DNA from: Deltaproteobacteria bacterium
GTDB lineage: Bacteria; Bdellovibrionota; Bdellovibrionia; JABDDW01
Direction of reading: 5' to 3'
NCBI GenBank assembly: GCA_013287405.1
Contig: JABDDW010000023.1
Location: forward strand, 1 to 22,739
Length of the DNA stretch: 22,739 nucleotides
The position numbers and the translations under genes are program-made. The notes under the pieces are model-generated. The model was not told the origin of the DNA, ran no database searches, and saw only the letters and a program-made list of their open reading frames with translations. Within the stretch, counting starts at the first letter, position 1. Each line of letters opens with the position of its first letter. Of the stretch, positions 1-6,985 are shown piece by piece.

Positions 1-260
1 GAGTAACATAAAAATAATTGCCTCCGAGACAGAAAAGATTACAAAAATGAAATTAAAAAATATCAGTTTGATACTTTCTAGGTACACGTTAGCTACGTGA
101 TACTTTCAAAGTGGCTCAAAAGTCGCACTCATTGTTCATATATTTATAAATAAAATCAGTAGATTAACGATAATTGCGGGGAAACCCAGGCTTTGGCACG
201 GGTTTCTCCCCTTATATAGGTAAGAGGCACTGATGCTTTCTTATTTTGAGGAGTACAAAA
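1..260 (+). promoter_or_regulatory. Leader/regulatory region upstream of the small-gene cluster
   Basis: No gene is visible here. The stretch is AT-rich and has three structured elements: a 10-bp direct repeat TGATACTTTC (69-78 and 98-107), an inverted repeat CACGT-tagct-ACGTG between and partly overlapping the repeats (85-99), and a GC-rich hairpin (178-211). TA-rich tracts around 138-156 could supply a -10 element, but I cannot place a well-spaced -35/-10 pair. The layout of operator-like repeats, AT-rich core, leader hairpin and then an RBS at 248-253 suggests the regulated promoter of the following genes. This is inference from arrangement only. Confidence 0.4.
178..211 (+). promoter_or_regulatory. 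Bulged stem-loop in the leader
   Basis: GGGGAAACCC (178-187) pairs with GGGTTTCTCCCC (200-211), leaving one bulged base and a 12-nt loop. Only two T residues follow (cttata), so it is a poor intrinsic terminator. An attenuator, a protein-binding hairpin or an mRNA-stabilising 5' structure would fit better. It lies about 35 nt before the RBS of the first small gene. Confidence 0.45.
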
Positions 261-533
261 ATGAGTCGTATGAACCCACCCAAACCTGCCAGAGACGTTT
301 TTAAAACCTGTCCCATATGTCGTAAGGCAAACTTTACTGAGGCCGCAGACGAACTTGTTTGCCTTACGCTTAACTGCGACTGGAGCAGTATTGAATCAAG
401 CGTCTGGTCTGGCGTTCTTGATCCCTACCTAGCTCTACCTTTCCCCGATGATCACGTTGTTGGTGAAGATCCAAAAAAGTTTAAACAACCTAAGGTATCC
501 CGAAAACAAAAACCCTTGGACTTAGTCGGATAA
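261..533 (+). CDS. Small zinc-ribbon-like protein
   Basis: This is a 90-aa protein. I chose ATG 261 over an upstream TTG at 246 because GAGGAG (248-253) sits 7 nt before it. Two Cys pairs near the N-terminus (CPIC, then C-x4-C in VCLTLNC, about 14 residues apart) have the spacing of a zinc ribbon. The C-terminal third is Lys/Pro-rich and basic. Small zinc-ribbon proteins are common in mobile elements as nucleic-acid-binding or regulatory factors, but I do not recognise a named family. It is the first gene after the structured leader and is followed by other tiny genes with good RBSs. Confidence 0.6.
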   Translation: MSRMNPPKPARDVFKTCPICRKANFTEAADELVCLTLNCDWSSIESSVWSGVLDPYLALPFPDDHVVGEDPKKFKQPKVSRKQKPLDLVG

Positions 534-562
534 TTTAATTTTTTTAAACATGGAGAACTTTA

Positions 563-784
563 ATGAAACCGCAATCCGTAATTATTGATCACAGAGTTTT
601 ATCTCACCCCGATGCCGAAAGTAATCTTAAGGCGATCATCAAAAAGATTGCCAGGCTTACTATGGGATTCTTAAAAGCGGTGGCCCGCTTCCTTGATGAG
701 GGAGCGAGACGCCATCACCGAGTTCAAATGTGTAAGGAAGAATGGCAGTGGCGAAATCCGTACTGCATTCGGGGAATGTTCTAA
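563..784 (+). CDS. Small protein, probably frameshifted (SH3/WYL_2-like tail in another frame)
   Basis: This is a 73-aa frame with a clear RBS (GGAGAA at 551-556) before ATG 563. The first ~45 residues look natural: a mixed start, then a Lys/Ile/Leu-rich amphipathic helix. The last ~25 residues (RRHHRVQ..., WQWRNPY) look like out-of-frame translation. From about 675 the +1 frame, open after a TAA at 672-674, encodes ITEFKCVRKNGSGEIRTAFG. That matches the look of small Sm/SH3-barrel proteins of the WYL_2 (formerly DUF2693) kind, whose core is a strand, a K-x-G turn and R-x-A-x-G. A one-base indel between about 675 and 710 would join the two. Whether this is mutation, programmed shift or assembly error cannot be told here. 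Confidence 0.45.
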   Translation: MKPQSVIIDHRVLSHPDAESNLKAIIKKIARLTMGFLKAVARFLDEGARRHHRVQMCKEEWQWRNPYCIRGMF

Positions 785-809
785 TTTTAAAAAAACAATG
801 GGGAAACAC

Positions 810-1031
810 ATGAACGGAAATCAAAATGACGACTACATCTCAACCGCTTCTAATGAAAAGATTTTTCAAGAAGCCGCCAAACGCCTTAAGCAATTGTACT
901 TCCAAGTTACTGGACACTTCTTTGAAAACGCCGTCTTTGAATTCGTTTTTGATGACGGCAGATTTTTGGGCATTGATAAAAGTGAGAGACAAGCACTCTA
1001 CCGGGGCCCAATGTGGCCCCGCCTAGTCTAG
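810..1031 (+). CDS. Hypothetical 73-aa protein
   Basis: The start chosen is ATG 810, with GGGGA at 800-804 ahead of it. ATG 798 is in frame but lacks an RBS. The frame is also open upstream to 675, so this gene could be the 3' part of a longer protein continuous with the SH3-like segment described for the previous gene. The protein has a helical, charged first half (AAKRLKQLY) and a short beta-like segment (VFEFVFDDGRFLGI) near the end. The GC-rich hairpin at 1002-1021 covers its last codons. I do not recognise a family. Confidence 0.45.
   Translation: MNGNQNDDYISTASNEKIFQEAAKRLKQLYFQVTGHFFENAVFEFVFDDGRFLGIDKSERQALYRGPMWPRLV
1002..1021 (+). repeat. GC-rich perfect stem-loop at the 3' end of the 73-aa gene
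   Basis: CGGGGCC (1002-1008) pairs perfectly with GGCCCCG (1015-1021) across a 6-nt loop (CAATGT). It lies inside the last codons before the TAG at 1029-1031. No T-tract follows, so intrinsic termination is doubtful. It may protect the upstream transcript or reduce read-through in this dense small-gene cluster. Confidence 0.4.
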
Positions 1032-1089
1032 CAACTTTCCTTTGCCTTCAAAAACTTTTAACTTCAATTTTTCAACGGAGAAAGTTTTC

Positions 1090-1263
1090 ATGCTTAAGAG
1101 CGTACAAAGGGAGCTTGATCGACTTGAGAGCATTGTCTCTCAAAAAGTAAAACGAACCAACAGCCATTTTAACCGGGAGCTGTCTCGAATTAAAGGGAGC
1201 CTGAAAATTCTGAATAAATTTTTGCTTCTTCCTAAATATTCAAAACTGATTTGCCAAAATTAG
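1090..1263 (+). CDS. Small basic coiled-coil-like protein
   Basis: This is a 57-aa protein. The start is ATG 1090, preceded by CGGAG (1076-1080) at a 9-nt spacing. A TTG at 1042 extends the frame but has no RBS. The sequence is mostly helical with heptad-like Leu/Val/Ile spacing (VQRELDRLESIVSQKV) and many Lys/Arg residues. It ends in a hydrophobic/basic tail (ILNKFLLLPKYSKL). No family is recognised. Such small helical proteins in conjugative elements are often DNA-binding or accessory factors, but nothing here proves that. Confidence 0.45.
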   Translation: MLKSVQRELDRLESIVSQKVKRTNSHFNRELSRIKGSLKILNKFLLLPKYSKLICQN

Positions 1264-1360
1264 GCCCAAGACGGCCTCTTTAGCCCAACTGTCTCTTCTA
1301 TTCACTTAATTCTTCAAAAGCATTTCTTCTCTTCCATTCTTTATTTTCAAAAGGAATTTT

Positions 1361-1972
1361 ATGGACCCATCTTTTCCACCAACCAAGTATGACCTTTATT
1401 TTGGAAAAAAATCGGGAGGTGAACTCTTATGGCGAGAAGTTCAGCCACAATACTTAAGGTTACAAAAGAAGATTCTCATCTTTGATGAATGCTGGAAACT
1501 TTTGGAAAATGAGGCGGGAAGCCAATTCATTGCCGAAGTCTTTAGAACTTTTCGAAAATACAGGGCCAGTGTCGTAGCTATTTCACAAAACATGGACGAC
1601 TTTGCAAAAAGCAAAGTCTCTCAGACCATTTTGTCAAACTCCTCGACCAAATGGATATTGATGCAAAAAGGGGCAAACCAAGCAAGGCTTAAAGAAGTTT
1701 TGCAGCTTAACGATAGCGAGATGGACCTCATTAGCTCCCTTTATCAAGAGCCTGGCGTTTACTCTGAAGCGTTTCTCATGGCCGACGGACAAAAGACCGT
1801 CGTGAGAATTGAATCCACCCCTTTAGAGTATTGGATTGCGACAACCGATGCAAGAGACGCCGCAGCCCTTGATAATTTTGAAAAAGAAAACCCAAATCTC
1901 ACGAAAACTGAAATCCTTCACAAGATGGCTCAAAAATTCCCCTCAGGTTGCGTAAGAAAAGGAGAGCCGTGA
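1361..1972 (+). pseudogene. VirB4/TraC-type conjugation ATPase remnant (C-terminal half only)
   Basis: VirB4/TraC proteins are cytoplasmic AAA+/RecA-like ATPases that power type IV secretion and pilus assembly; full-length members run to about 800 aa. Here only 203 aa remain. Residues ~36-49 (KKILIFDECWKLL) are the Walker B strand with DE. Residues ~60-80 carry the FRTFRKYRASVVAISQN stretch typical of TraC-like proteins (helix plus SQN motif). The Walker A P-loop and the whole N-terminal domain are missing. The gene still has a good RBS (AAGGAA) before ATG 1361. The first ~35 residues do not look like the segment that normally precedes Walker B, so an internal deletion joining an original start to the C-terminal half is likely. 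It overlaps the next gene (GTGA). It cannot hydrolyse ATP as encoded unless a separate subunit supplies the P-loop. Confidence 0.75.
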
Positions 1973-2646
1973 AAGCTTTTATTTCGATTATCGCTATTAT
2001 TTGTCTCACTCTTCCTGCAAACGCGAGTATTTTTGGTGAAGAAAATGCAGCACTCTACCAAATTTTAGCTCAAGCTATCCAGCAGCTCGCCCAACTTCGA
2101 GCCATCCTTGCGAACGGGAAAGACACTCTTGGGCTTCTTCAGGATATTAATAAGGGGATCAATGATTCTTTGGTCCTATATCAAACTTACTTTCCAAACG
2201 CTAACCCCGGCATTTATTCTGACTGGGGAAAAGTCCAAGACGGTTTTCAAAAACTTCAAGCAATCTACGGGGTGATTCCTGCTTCACCCGACAGCGTTGT
2301 TCAGGAAAATTCAGATCGAGAGGTCGCAGAGGCCGTGACACTTAATAACTCTATTTATGACTACACCAAGCAAATTGATGACATTGGAGAGGAAATTAAA
2401 ATCTATAGCCACCAAGTCTCCCCTGGTGGGGCGCAGAAACTCACAGCCCAAACCCTTGGCATCATGCTTGAGGTTCAAAACGAGCAACTTCGAGCCCAGG
2501 CAACGGCTTTAAAACTCCAGGCCCAAACCATCGCTGTCCAAAATAAAAAAGATAAGGACTTAACCAGACAAGTTCTTAATGTGTCAGATTCTTTAAGTCT
2601 CGCCATGCAAAATGACAAAATTAATTTTGATCTGCCGAGGTTTTAA
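1969..2646 (+). CDS. VirB5/TrbJ-like secreted T4SS protein
   Basis: This is a 225-aa protein. The start is GTG 1969, with AAGGAG at 1959-1964, and it overlaps the TGA of the VirB4 remnant. An upstream TTG in the same frame lacks an RBS. A classical signal peptide (KAFISIIAIICLTLPANA) is followed by a Gln/Leu-rich helix (QAIQQLAQLRAIL), a short central Tyr/Pro/Gly-containing part, and long helices rich in Gln/Ala (QATALKLQAQTIAVQNK). Signal peptide, helical secondary structure and position after virB4 and before a polytopic virB6-like gene fit the VirB5/TrbJ group. Those proteins are periplasmic minor pilus components that aid pilus nucleation and contact with the recipient. Assignment rests on architecture and context more than on a diagnostic motif. 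Confidence 0.65.
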   Translation: MKAFISIIAIICLTLPANASIFGEENAALYQILAQAIQQLAQLRAILANGKDTLGLLQDINKGINDSLVLYQTYFPNANPGIYSDWGKVQDGFQKLQAIYGVIPASPDSVVQENSDREVAEAVTLNNSIYDYTKQIDDIGEEIKIYSHQVSPGGAQKLTAQTLGIMLEVQNEQLRAQATALKLQAQTIAVQNKKDKDLTRQVLNVSDSLSLAMQNDKINFDLPRF

Positions 2647-2649
2647 ATT

Positions 2650-3633
2650 ATGGCGGATGTAGGCTGGCTTGCAGAGCAAGCACGACAAATTCACGATGTA
2701 TTCTCGTCTCTATTTTTTATAATTTTAACGACCCTTCTATTACTTGGAGTTTTTGTTGAATATTTCAAATGGCCCTTGGGAGAAGCCCCGGCATTTACCC
2801 AACTTGTCGGAAGGGCCTTTATCGCCGTATTTTTGCTCCACACCTATCCAGAGGTTTCAAATGCCATTGCTGATTGTATCGACGGGCTTGCTCAAAAGCT
2901 CGGAGACCTAAACCAATTTAACCTTGTTTTAGCTCAAATGGGTCAAAAGCTCCATGAGTTCACCTATTCCTGGGTAAGTGTGAAGGAAATCATTATATGG
3001 GTATTATCTTTTCTGACATTCTTTTTACTCTACATCTCCGTTCACGCAGTCAATGCTTTTGCACTCTACACCTGGACGATTTTATATGTAACAGCCCCTT
3101 TTTTGATTGTCCTTTTCGTTTTGCCCTCGACCTCCCAAGTTACAAAGTCCCTTTATAAGTCCCTCATTGAAATTGCCCTCTGGAAGGTGGTTTGGTCGAT
3201 TTTGGCGACCCTGCTTTGGAGTTTTGCCTTAAGTAAAATCAATCACTCTGAGCAACAAATCCCATTTGTCACCGTGATTTTTCTAAACCTCATTTTGGCA
3301 GGGTCAATTCTAATGACACCAACCGTGGTCCATGCCCTTGCTAACGGCGGCTTTTCAGCTCTCGCCGGTGCTGCCGGAGGACTCGTTGCCGGAAGCACCA
3401 TGATGGCCCCCAAAATGTTTGCGACCGCTGCCCTAAATAAAGCAAAACCTCTTGCAGCGGGAGTCACGGCAGGAACCTCCAAGATTCAAAGCCTCATGTC
3501 AGCCAAAACTCAAGTCAAACCAAGCCAATCTAACAAAATGTCTGCCCCTCCCAAATGGCATAAGGATGTTCCATTTCCCACTGAACCTCCGCCATATATG
3601 AAATCCCGACTTGAAAAAGAAAAATCTAAATAA
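2650..3633 (+). CDS. VirB6/TrbL-like polytopic T4SS membrane protein
   Basis: This is a 327-aa protein; ATG 2650 lies 3 nt after the VirB5-like stop, with GAGG at 2637-2640. At least five hydrophobic segments are visible: VFSSLFFIILTTLLLLGVF; RAFIAVFLLHTY; a long one around IIIWVLSFLTFFLLYI continuing to ILYVTAPFLIVLFVLP; LWKVVWSILATLLW; and TVIFLNLILAGSILM. A Gly/Ala-rich stretch and a hydrophilic Pro/Lys-rich C-terminal tail of about 70 residues follow. VirB6/TrbL proteins are inner-membrane T4SS components that help move the substrate across the membrane. Length, topology and position support the call. The exact subfamily (TrbL, VirB6 or TraG N-terminal-like) is uncertain. Confidence 0.65.
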   Translation: MADVGWLAEQARQIHDVFSSLFFIILTTLLLLGVFVEYFKWPLGEAPAFTQLVGRAFIAVFLLHTYPEVSNAIADCIDGLAQKLGDLNQFNLVLAQMGQKLHEFTYSWVSVKEIIIWVLSFLTFFLLYISVHAVNAFALYTWTILYVTAPFLIVLFVLPSTSQVTKSLYKSLIEIALWKVVWSILATLLWSFALSKINHSEQQIPFVTVIFLNLILAGSILMTPTVVHALANGGFSALAGAAGGLVAGSTMMAPKMFATAALNKAKPLAAGVTAGTSKIQSLMSAKTQVKPSQSNKMSAPPKWHKDVPFPTEPPPYMKSRLEKEKSK

Positions 3634-3648
3634 GGAGAATTTTAAAAA

Positions 3649-4185
3649 ATGCGATTTACTGTCGCCTGGGCAAACGTACTTGTCCAAAACATCAGCCTAA
3701 AATTTGTGGCCCTACTTCTTACGATCGTTTCAGTTTCTCTTACCATCGCCGCGGTGAGGATGGCTTTTCGTGATCCTCTCATTATAGAGCGCGGGTGCGC
3801 AACAACTGCGATTGACACTACTTCTAATGCTAGATCGACTTCTGAAATTGAAGTTTTTCTAAAAGAAGCACTCGCCATGAGATTTAACACCGGGGTCTCA
3901 ATTAACATGAACTTTTTTTCGTCAGAAGAAGTCTCGGCCATAAACGCCGAGCAAAAGGAACTTGCCCAACGTTCAATGAGTCAAAAAGTAATTGTAAATA
4001 GCATAAAGGTGGACGGCGCAAAGGCCCTTATTGATTGCGATAGACTCGTGTCTGTTGGCACCGTTCGCTCCGTTTTGCCATTCACATTGAACGTTAATCT
4101 TTCAACTGACTCAAGATCGAAGGCCAATCCCTATGGCCTGATTATAAGCCACGTGGCTGTAAATAAAACGGGGGATCACAAATGA
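3649..4185 (+). CDS. traE: TraE family (VirB8-like) T4SS inner-membrane protein
   Basis: This is a 178-aa protein with a strong RBS (AAGGAG at 3633-3638). TraE, the F-type counterpart of VirB8, is a bitopic inner-membrane assembly factor of the conjugation channel. One N-terminal membrane helix is visible (residues ~16-36, FVALLLTIVSVSLTIAAVRM). It is followed directly by FRDPLIIERGC, very close to the PLVIERGC-type signature of TraE proteins. The rest is a mixed alpha/beta periplasmic domain. The usual length for the family is about 180-200 aa, so it looks complete. It overlaps the next gene by ATGA, indicating translational coupling in the tra operon. Confidence 0.8.
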   Translation: MRFTVAWANVLVQNISLKFVALLLTIVSVSLTIAAVRMAFRDPLIIERGCATTAIDTTSNARSTSEIEVFLKEALAMRFNTGVSINMNFFSSEEVSAINAEQKELAQRSMSQKVIVNSIKVDGAKALIDCDRLVSVGTVRSVLPFTLNVNLSTDSRSKANPYGLIISHVAVNKTGDHK

Positions 4186-4589
4186 TGAGTAAAAAAGAGG
4201 GGGCTGACTTTCATTTCTGGTTTCTGATCCTGATTACGATTTTTGTCTGTCTCTTTTATGCAAAATTTATTTTAGCTAAAGACGTTAGAACCCTAAAGCT
4301 TAACGACAAAACTGTGGCCCATATTAAAGTTTCTCCCAAGGGTACGGTTTTGAGTTTTCCAACAAAGCCATCAAAGGTCATCGTTGGAAGCAGAGGTATG
4401 TTTGGGCTTGAGTACGTTGCAAACGACATTGCAATTTCAAGTCTTTCAAAAAATTCGCGTTCCAATATGTTCGTTTATCTAGATGGAAGGCGCTTCACCT
4501 TTGATCTTTCAACTTCTGAAGTCGATGGAGATCAAATTATTTTAATCAGAGATGATTTTGAAAATCAAATAAAGGTGAAAATGAAATGA
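4182..4589 (+). CDS. Short TraK/VirB9-like T4SS protein
   Basis: This is a 135-aa protein overlapping traE at its start (ATGA) and the TraB-like gene at its end (ATGA). An N-terminal hydrophobic segment (FWFLILITIFVCLFYAKFI) serves as signal peptide or anchor. It is followed by an all-beta domain: VAHIKVSPKGTVLSFPTKP is the typical opening of TraK/VirB9 N-terminal domains, and VYLDGRRFTFDL precedes the end. TraK/VirB9 form the outer ring of the T4SS core complex with VirB7 and VirB10. Family members usually have about 240-300 aa with a second C-terminal beta domain that binds the lipoprotein. That domain is absent here, so this is a minimal or truncated form. No frameshift is evident and its end is neatly coupled to the next gene. 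Confidence 0.65.
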   Translation: MMSKKEGADFHFWFLILITIFVCLFYAKFILAKDVRTLKLNDKTVAHIKVSPKGTVLSFPTKPSKVIVGSRGMFGLEYVANDIAISSLSKNSRSNMFVYLDGRRFTFDLSTSEVDGDQIILIRDDFENQIKVKMK

Positions 4590-5476
4590 CAACCGAGCCT
4601 ACTCCGAAAGTTGAGATTGTCTCAGAACCCGGAGTTAAGAACCAGTGGGGAAAGGGGATGTTATATTCCCGAGACGGCAAGAAATTTACTATCAAAATGA
4701 AGGAGGCCATGTGGGGAGGGCTTTTTGGATTTGTCGTTTTGTCATTGTTCCTTCTAATTCAGGGAGACCCAGAAGTGGCAAAACAGGCGCAGCCTAATAT
4801 TGATTCTCCAGACCTTAATTCGGTTTCTAACCAACTTCAAAACATCCCGGGCATCGGTGACGGTGCGCCTCTCTCTACGTCAAACGGGTCCACTCTTAAG
4901 AGGTCAGTGAGATTCTTAGGCCCCCAACTCTCCGTCAACCAATCCTCCCAGAAAATTCCCCCTGGCTCTACGGTCAAGGCCGTTCTTTTAACGACGGGTA
5001 CTGACGGGTTAATACGGGCCAAAAGTGTCGAGCCCATGGTCTCATATGGTGAAACCAAGTTCGATGAAGGGACAATATTTCTTGGCACAGGCACCTCAAG
5101 TGATGACCGCCTTAAAATCAATTTTAGACAGATGGTTTTTCAAGATGGCACTTTTCAAAACGTAGAAGCCGAAGCCTTTGACGATTCAGATCAAATGTTA
5201 GGCCTTAAAGGAGAAAAAATTAAAAGCGAGGGCCTAAAGCTAGGTGCGGCGATTGGTTTAAATTTCGCCGGCGGCCTATCTGAAGGCCTTCAAGACTCTG
5301 ATGTTCAAGGAGGTGTGGAAGTAAAAAAATCAAATCTTAAAAATGCGATGCTAAATGGCGCGGCCACCGCGGCCCTCGATCAGTCCCGTGAAATGATGTC
5401 GGATTTCAAAAACCAGCACAATAATGTCAGCGTCCCCGCTGGCAAAACTCTCATTATTACTTTTGAAGGAAATTAG
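4586..5476 (+). CDS. TraB/VirB10-like T4SS core scaffold protein
   Basis: This is a 296-aa protein. Architecture in order: a short cytoplasmic N-terminus; one membrane helix (~residues 46-64, GGLFGFVVLSLFLLIQGD); a hydrophilic linker; and a C-terminal beta-barrel domain. The domain starts with IPPGSTVKAVLLTTG and ends with VPAGKTLIITFEGN, both characteristic of TrbI/VirB10/TraB. A Gly/Leu-rich hydrophobic segment (LKLGAAIGLNFAGGLSEGL) near residue 225 matches the antenna region that spans the outer membrane in the family. The protein bridges both membranes and senses ATPase activity in known T4SSs. At under 300 aa it is shorter than F TraB (~475 aa), mainly in the linker. It is coupled to the upstream gene by ATGA. 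Confidence 0.75.
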   Translation: MTTEPTPKVEIVSEPGVKNQWGKGMLYSRDGKKFTIKMKEAMWGGLFGFVVLSLFLLIQGDPEVAKQAQPNIDSPDLNSVSNQLQNIPGIGDGAPLSTSNGSTLKRSVRFLGPQLSVNQSSQKIPPGSTVKAVLLTTGTDGLIRAKSVEPMVSYGETKFDEGTIFLGTGTSSDDRLKINFRQMVFQDGTFQNVEAEAFDDSDQMLGLKGEKIKSEGLKLGAAIGLNFAGGLSEGLQDSDVQGGVEVKKSNLKNAMLNGAATAALDQSREMMSDFKNQHNNVSVPAGKTLIITFEGN

Positions 5477-5477
5477 A

Positions 5478-6983
5478 ATGAAAATCCAGAATAGATACCT
5501 TGATGATTTTTCCCAAATCGACTGGGGAGATAAGTTCATAAACCTCGCACGAGGTTTGTCCAGGCCCTTAATAGAAGTGGGTTACGGCATTAAGACAAAG
5601 AGTATGCCCACCCACTATTTAATATGGATCACAAATTTTTTGGCTCTTGGAATTTTATTTCACATAGACCGATATGTGTTTAACCACGTTCATTTTGGAT
5701 TCTTTAAACTCTCTTATCTCTACCCACATAAGCCGATTCTCTATTGGCCTTATGTTTATGGAGCTATCACGTCTCCCTTTTGGGTGTGGGGAGCAAGGCA
5801 AGCCTGGGAAAGGCGAAAACTTGCTAATAGACTCACTGACGTTTTTACGACCGCAGGACTTAAGAATGCCCTTGGGAAATTCCCTAATTTTATTTGTGAT
5901 GTCCCAATTGACGAATTCACAAGAAAGCTTCGAGTAACAAGGGCCAATTTTAGCAAAAAATCCTTTGACGAAGCAAAAGACTACTTGGCTTCAAGTCTTC
6001 AGGTTTTCATTGATGAAATCAAAGAGGAGCGTGAAAAGGGAATCGTTGACATTATTTACTCCCAAATTCCTATGCCCACGTTTGTCGAACTTGATAACTT
6101 AATGGAAATTGGACCCCTTCAAATCGTCATTGGGAAAACTCGATCTCAATTGATCACGGTGAGTCTAAAAAATGTTCCGCACTTCATCCTCGGTGGACAA
6201 ACCGGAGGTGGTAAGTCCACAAGCATTCGAGGAATTATGACGACCCTTTACCTTAATAATCCCAACATGGAATTTAGCCTCATTGACCTTAAAGGAGGTT
6301 TAGAATTCCAACTCTTTGAAAGCCTGCCAAGAGTTGAAGTTATCCCAAGCCTTGCCCTTGCCGTAGGAAAGTTTGAAATTCTAAAAAAAGATCTCGACAC
6401 GAGAATGGAGCTTCTCAAAACCTATAACTGTAAAGACCTTGAGTCCTATGAGAAGATTCGAGAACTCAAAATTAAGCAGGTGGGACACAAGTTGCCGGTG
6501 TTAAAACGCCACGTCGTTATCATTGATGAGGCAGCCGAACTATTTTTATCAGGTGGTGGCGTAGATAATAGCCAAATTCAAATTGCCCGCCGCATTTTAA
6601 GCCAAATCGCAAGGCAGGGGCGAAGTGTTGGATTTACTCTCATAGTCGCAACCCAAAGACCTGATGCCAGAGCCCTTGACCCCCAGGTTAAGGCAAATTT
6701 GCCAGGTGTCATTTGCTTTCAAATGCTTAACGATTCATCAAGCATTACGGTTTTAGGAAATGGCCGTGCCACTGATCTGCCAAGTGTTCCGGGACGGGCC
6801 ATTTGGAAAACGGGCTCTGAGATGATGGAGGTGCAAACACCGTTTTTGAGTTTTGAAAATGCAGAACGGCTTTTAGAGCCCTACCGGATAAAAAAGCCAA
6901 ACCCAAATGGTCAACCTACCAAACCTGAAACCGCATCTCTGACGCAGCCCCAACGTTTAAAGCCTAGTGACAAGGAGGATTAG
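5478..6983 (+). CDS. FtsK/HerA-type membrane DNA-pumping ATPase, candidate T4SS coupling protein
   Basis: This is a 501-aa protein. ATG 5478 is chosen, with GAAGGA at 5465-5470; the frame also opens upstream inside the TraB-like gene. Two N-terminal membrane segments (YLIWITNFLALGILFHI, ~40-57; YVYGAITSPFWVWG, ~80-95) precede a RecA-like motor. Walker A is GGQTGGGKST (~residue 239), followed by SLIDLKGG, Walker B VVIIDEAAEL (~345-355) and FTLIVATQRPDA (~390). DLKGG and the ATQRP motif are FtsK/SpoIIIE hallmarks rather than VirD4/TraG ones. There is no gamma domain, so chromosomal FtsK is excluded. FtsK-like ATPases (TcpA type) act as coupling proteins in many Gram-positive conjugation systems. 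The place between T4SS genes and a relaxase candidate suggests the same job: bringing the DNA substrate to the channel. Confidence 0.8.
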   Translation: MKIQNRYLDDFSQIDWGDKFINLARGLSRPLIEVGYGIKTKSMPTHYLIWITNFLALGILFHIDRYVFNHVHFGFFKLSYLYPHKPILYWPYVYGAITSPFWVWGARQAWERRKLANRLTDVFTTAGLKNALGKFPNFICDVPIDEFTRKLRVTRANFSKKSFDEAKDYLASSLQVFIDEIKEEREKGIVDIIYSQIPMPTFVELDNLMEIGPLQIVIGKTRSQLITVSLKNVPHFILGGQTGGGKSTSIRGIMTTLYLNNPNMEFSLIDLKGGLEFQLFESLPRVEVIPSLALAVGKFEILKKDLDTRMELLKTYNCKDLESYEKIRELKIKQVGHKLPVLKRHVVIIDEAAELFLSGGGVDNSQIQIARRILSQIARQGRSVGFTLIVATQRPDARALDPQVKANLPGVICFQMLNDSSSITVLGNGRATDLPSVPGRAIWKTGSEMMEVQTPFLSFENAERLLEPYRIKKPNPNGQPTKPETASLTQPQRLKPSDKED

Positions 6984-6985
6984 TT

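Noticed and set aside
1262..1277. Short inverted repeat AGGCC/GGCCT after the 57-aa gene as a terminator
   Set aside because: The stem has only 5 bp and no T-tract worth the name, so it is not distinguishable from chance.
3243..3941. Minus-strand frames opposite the virB6-like and traE genes
   Set aside because: They are shadows of tightly coupled tra genes with clear membrane and family features on the plus strand.
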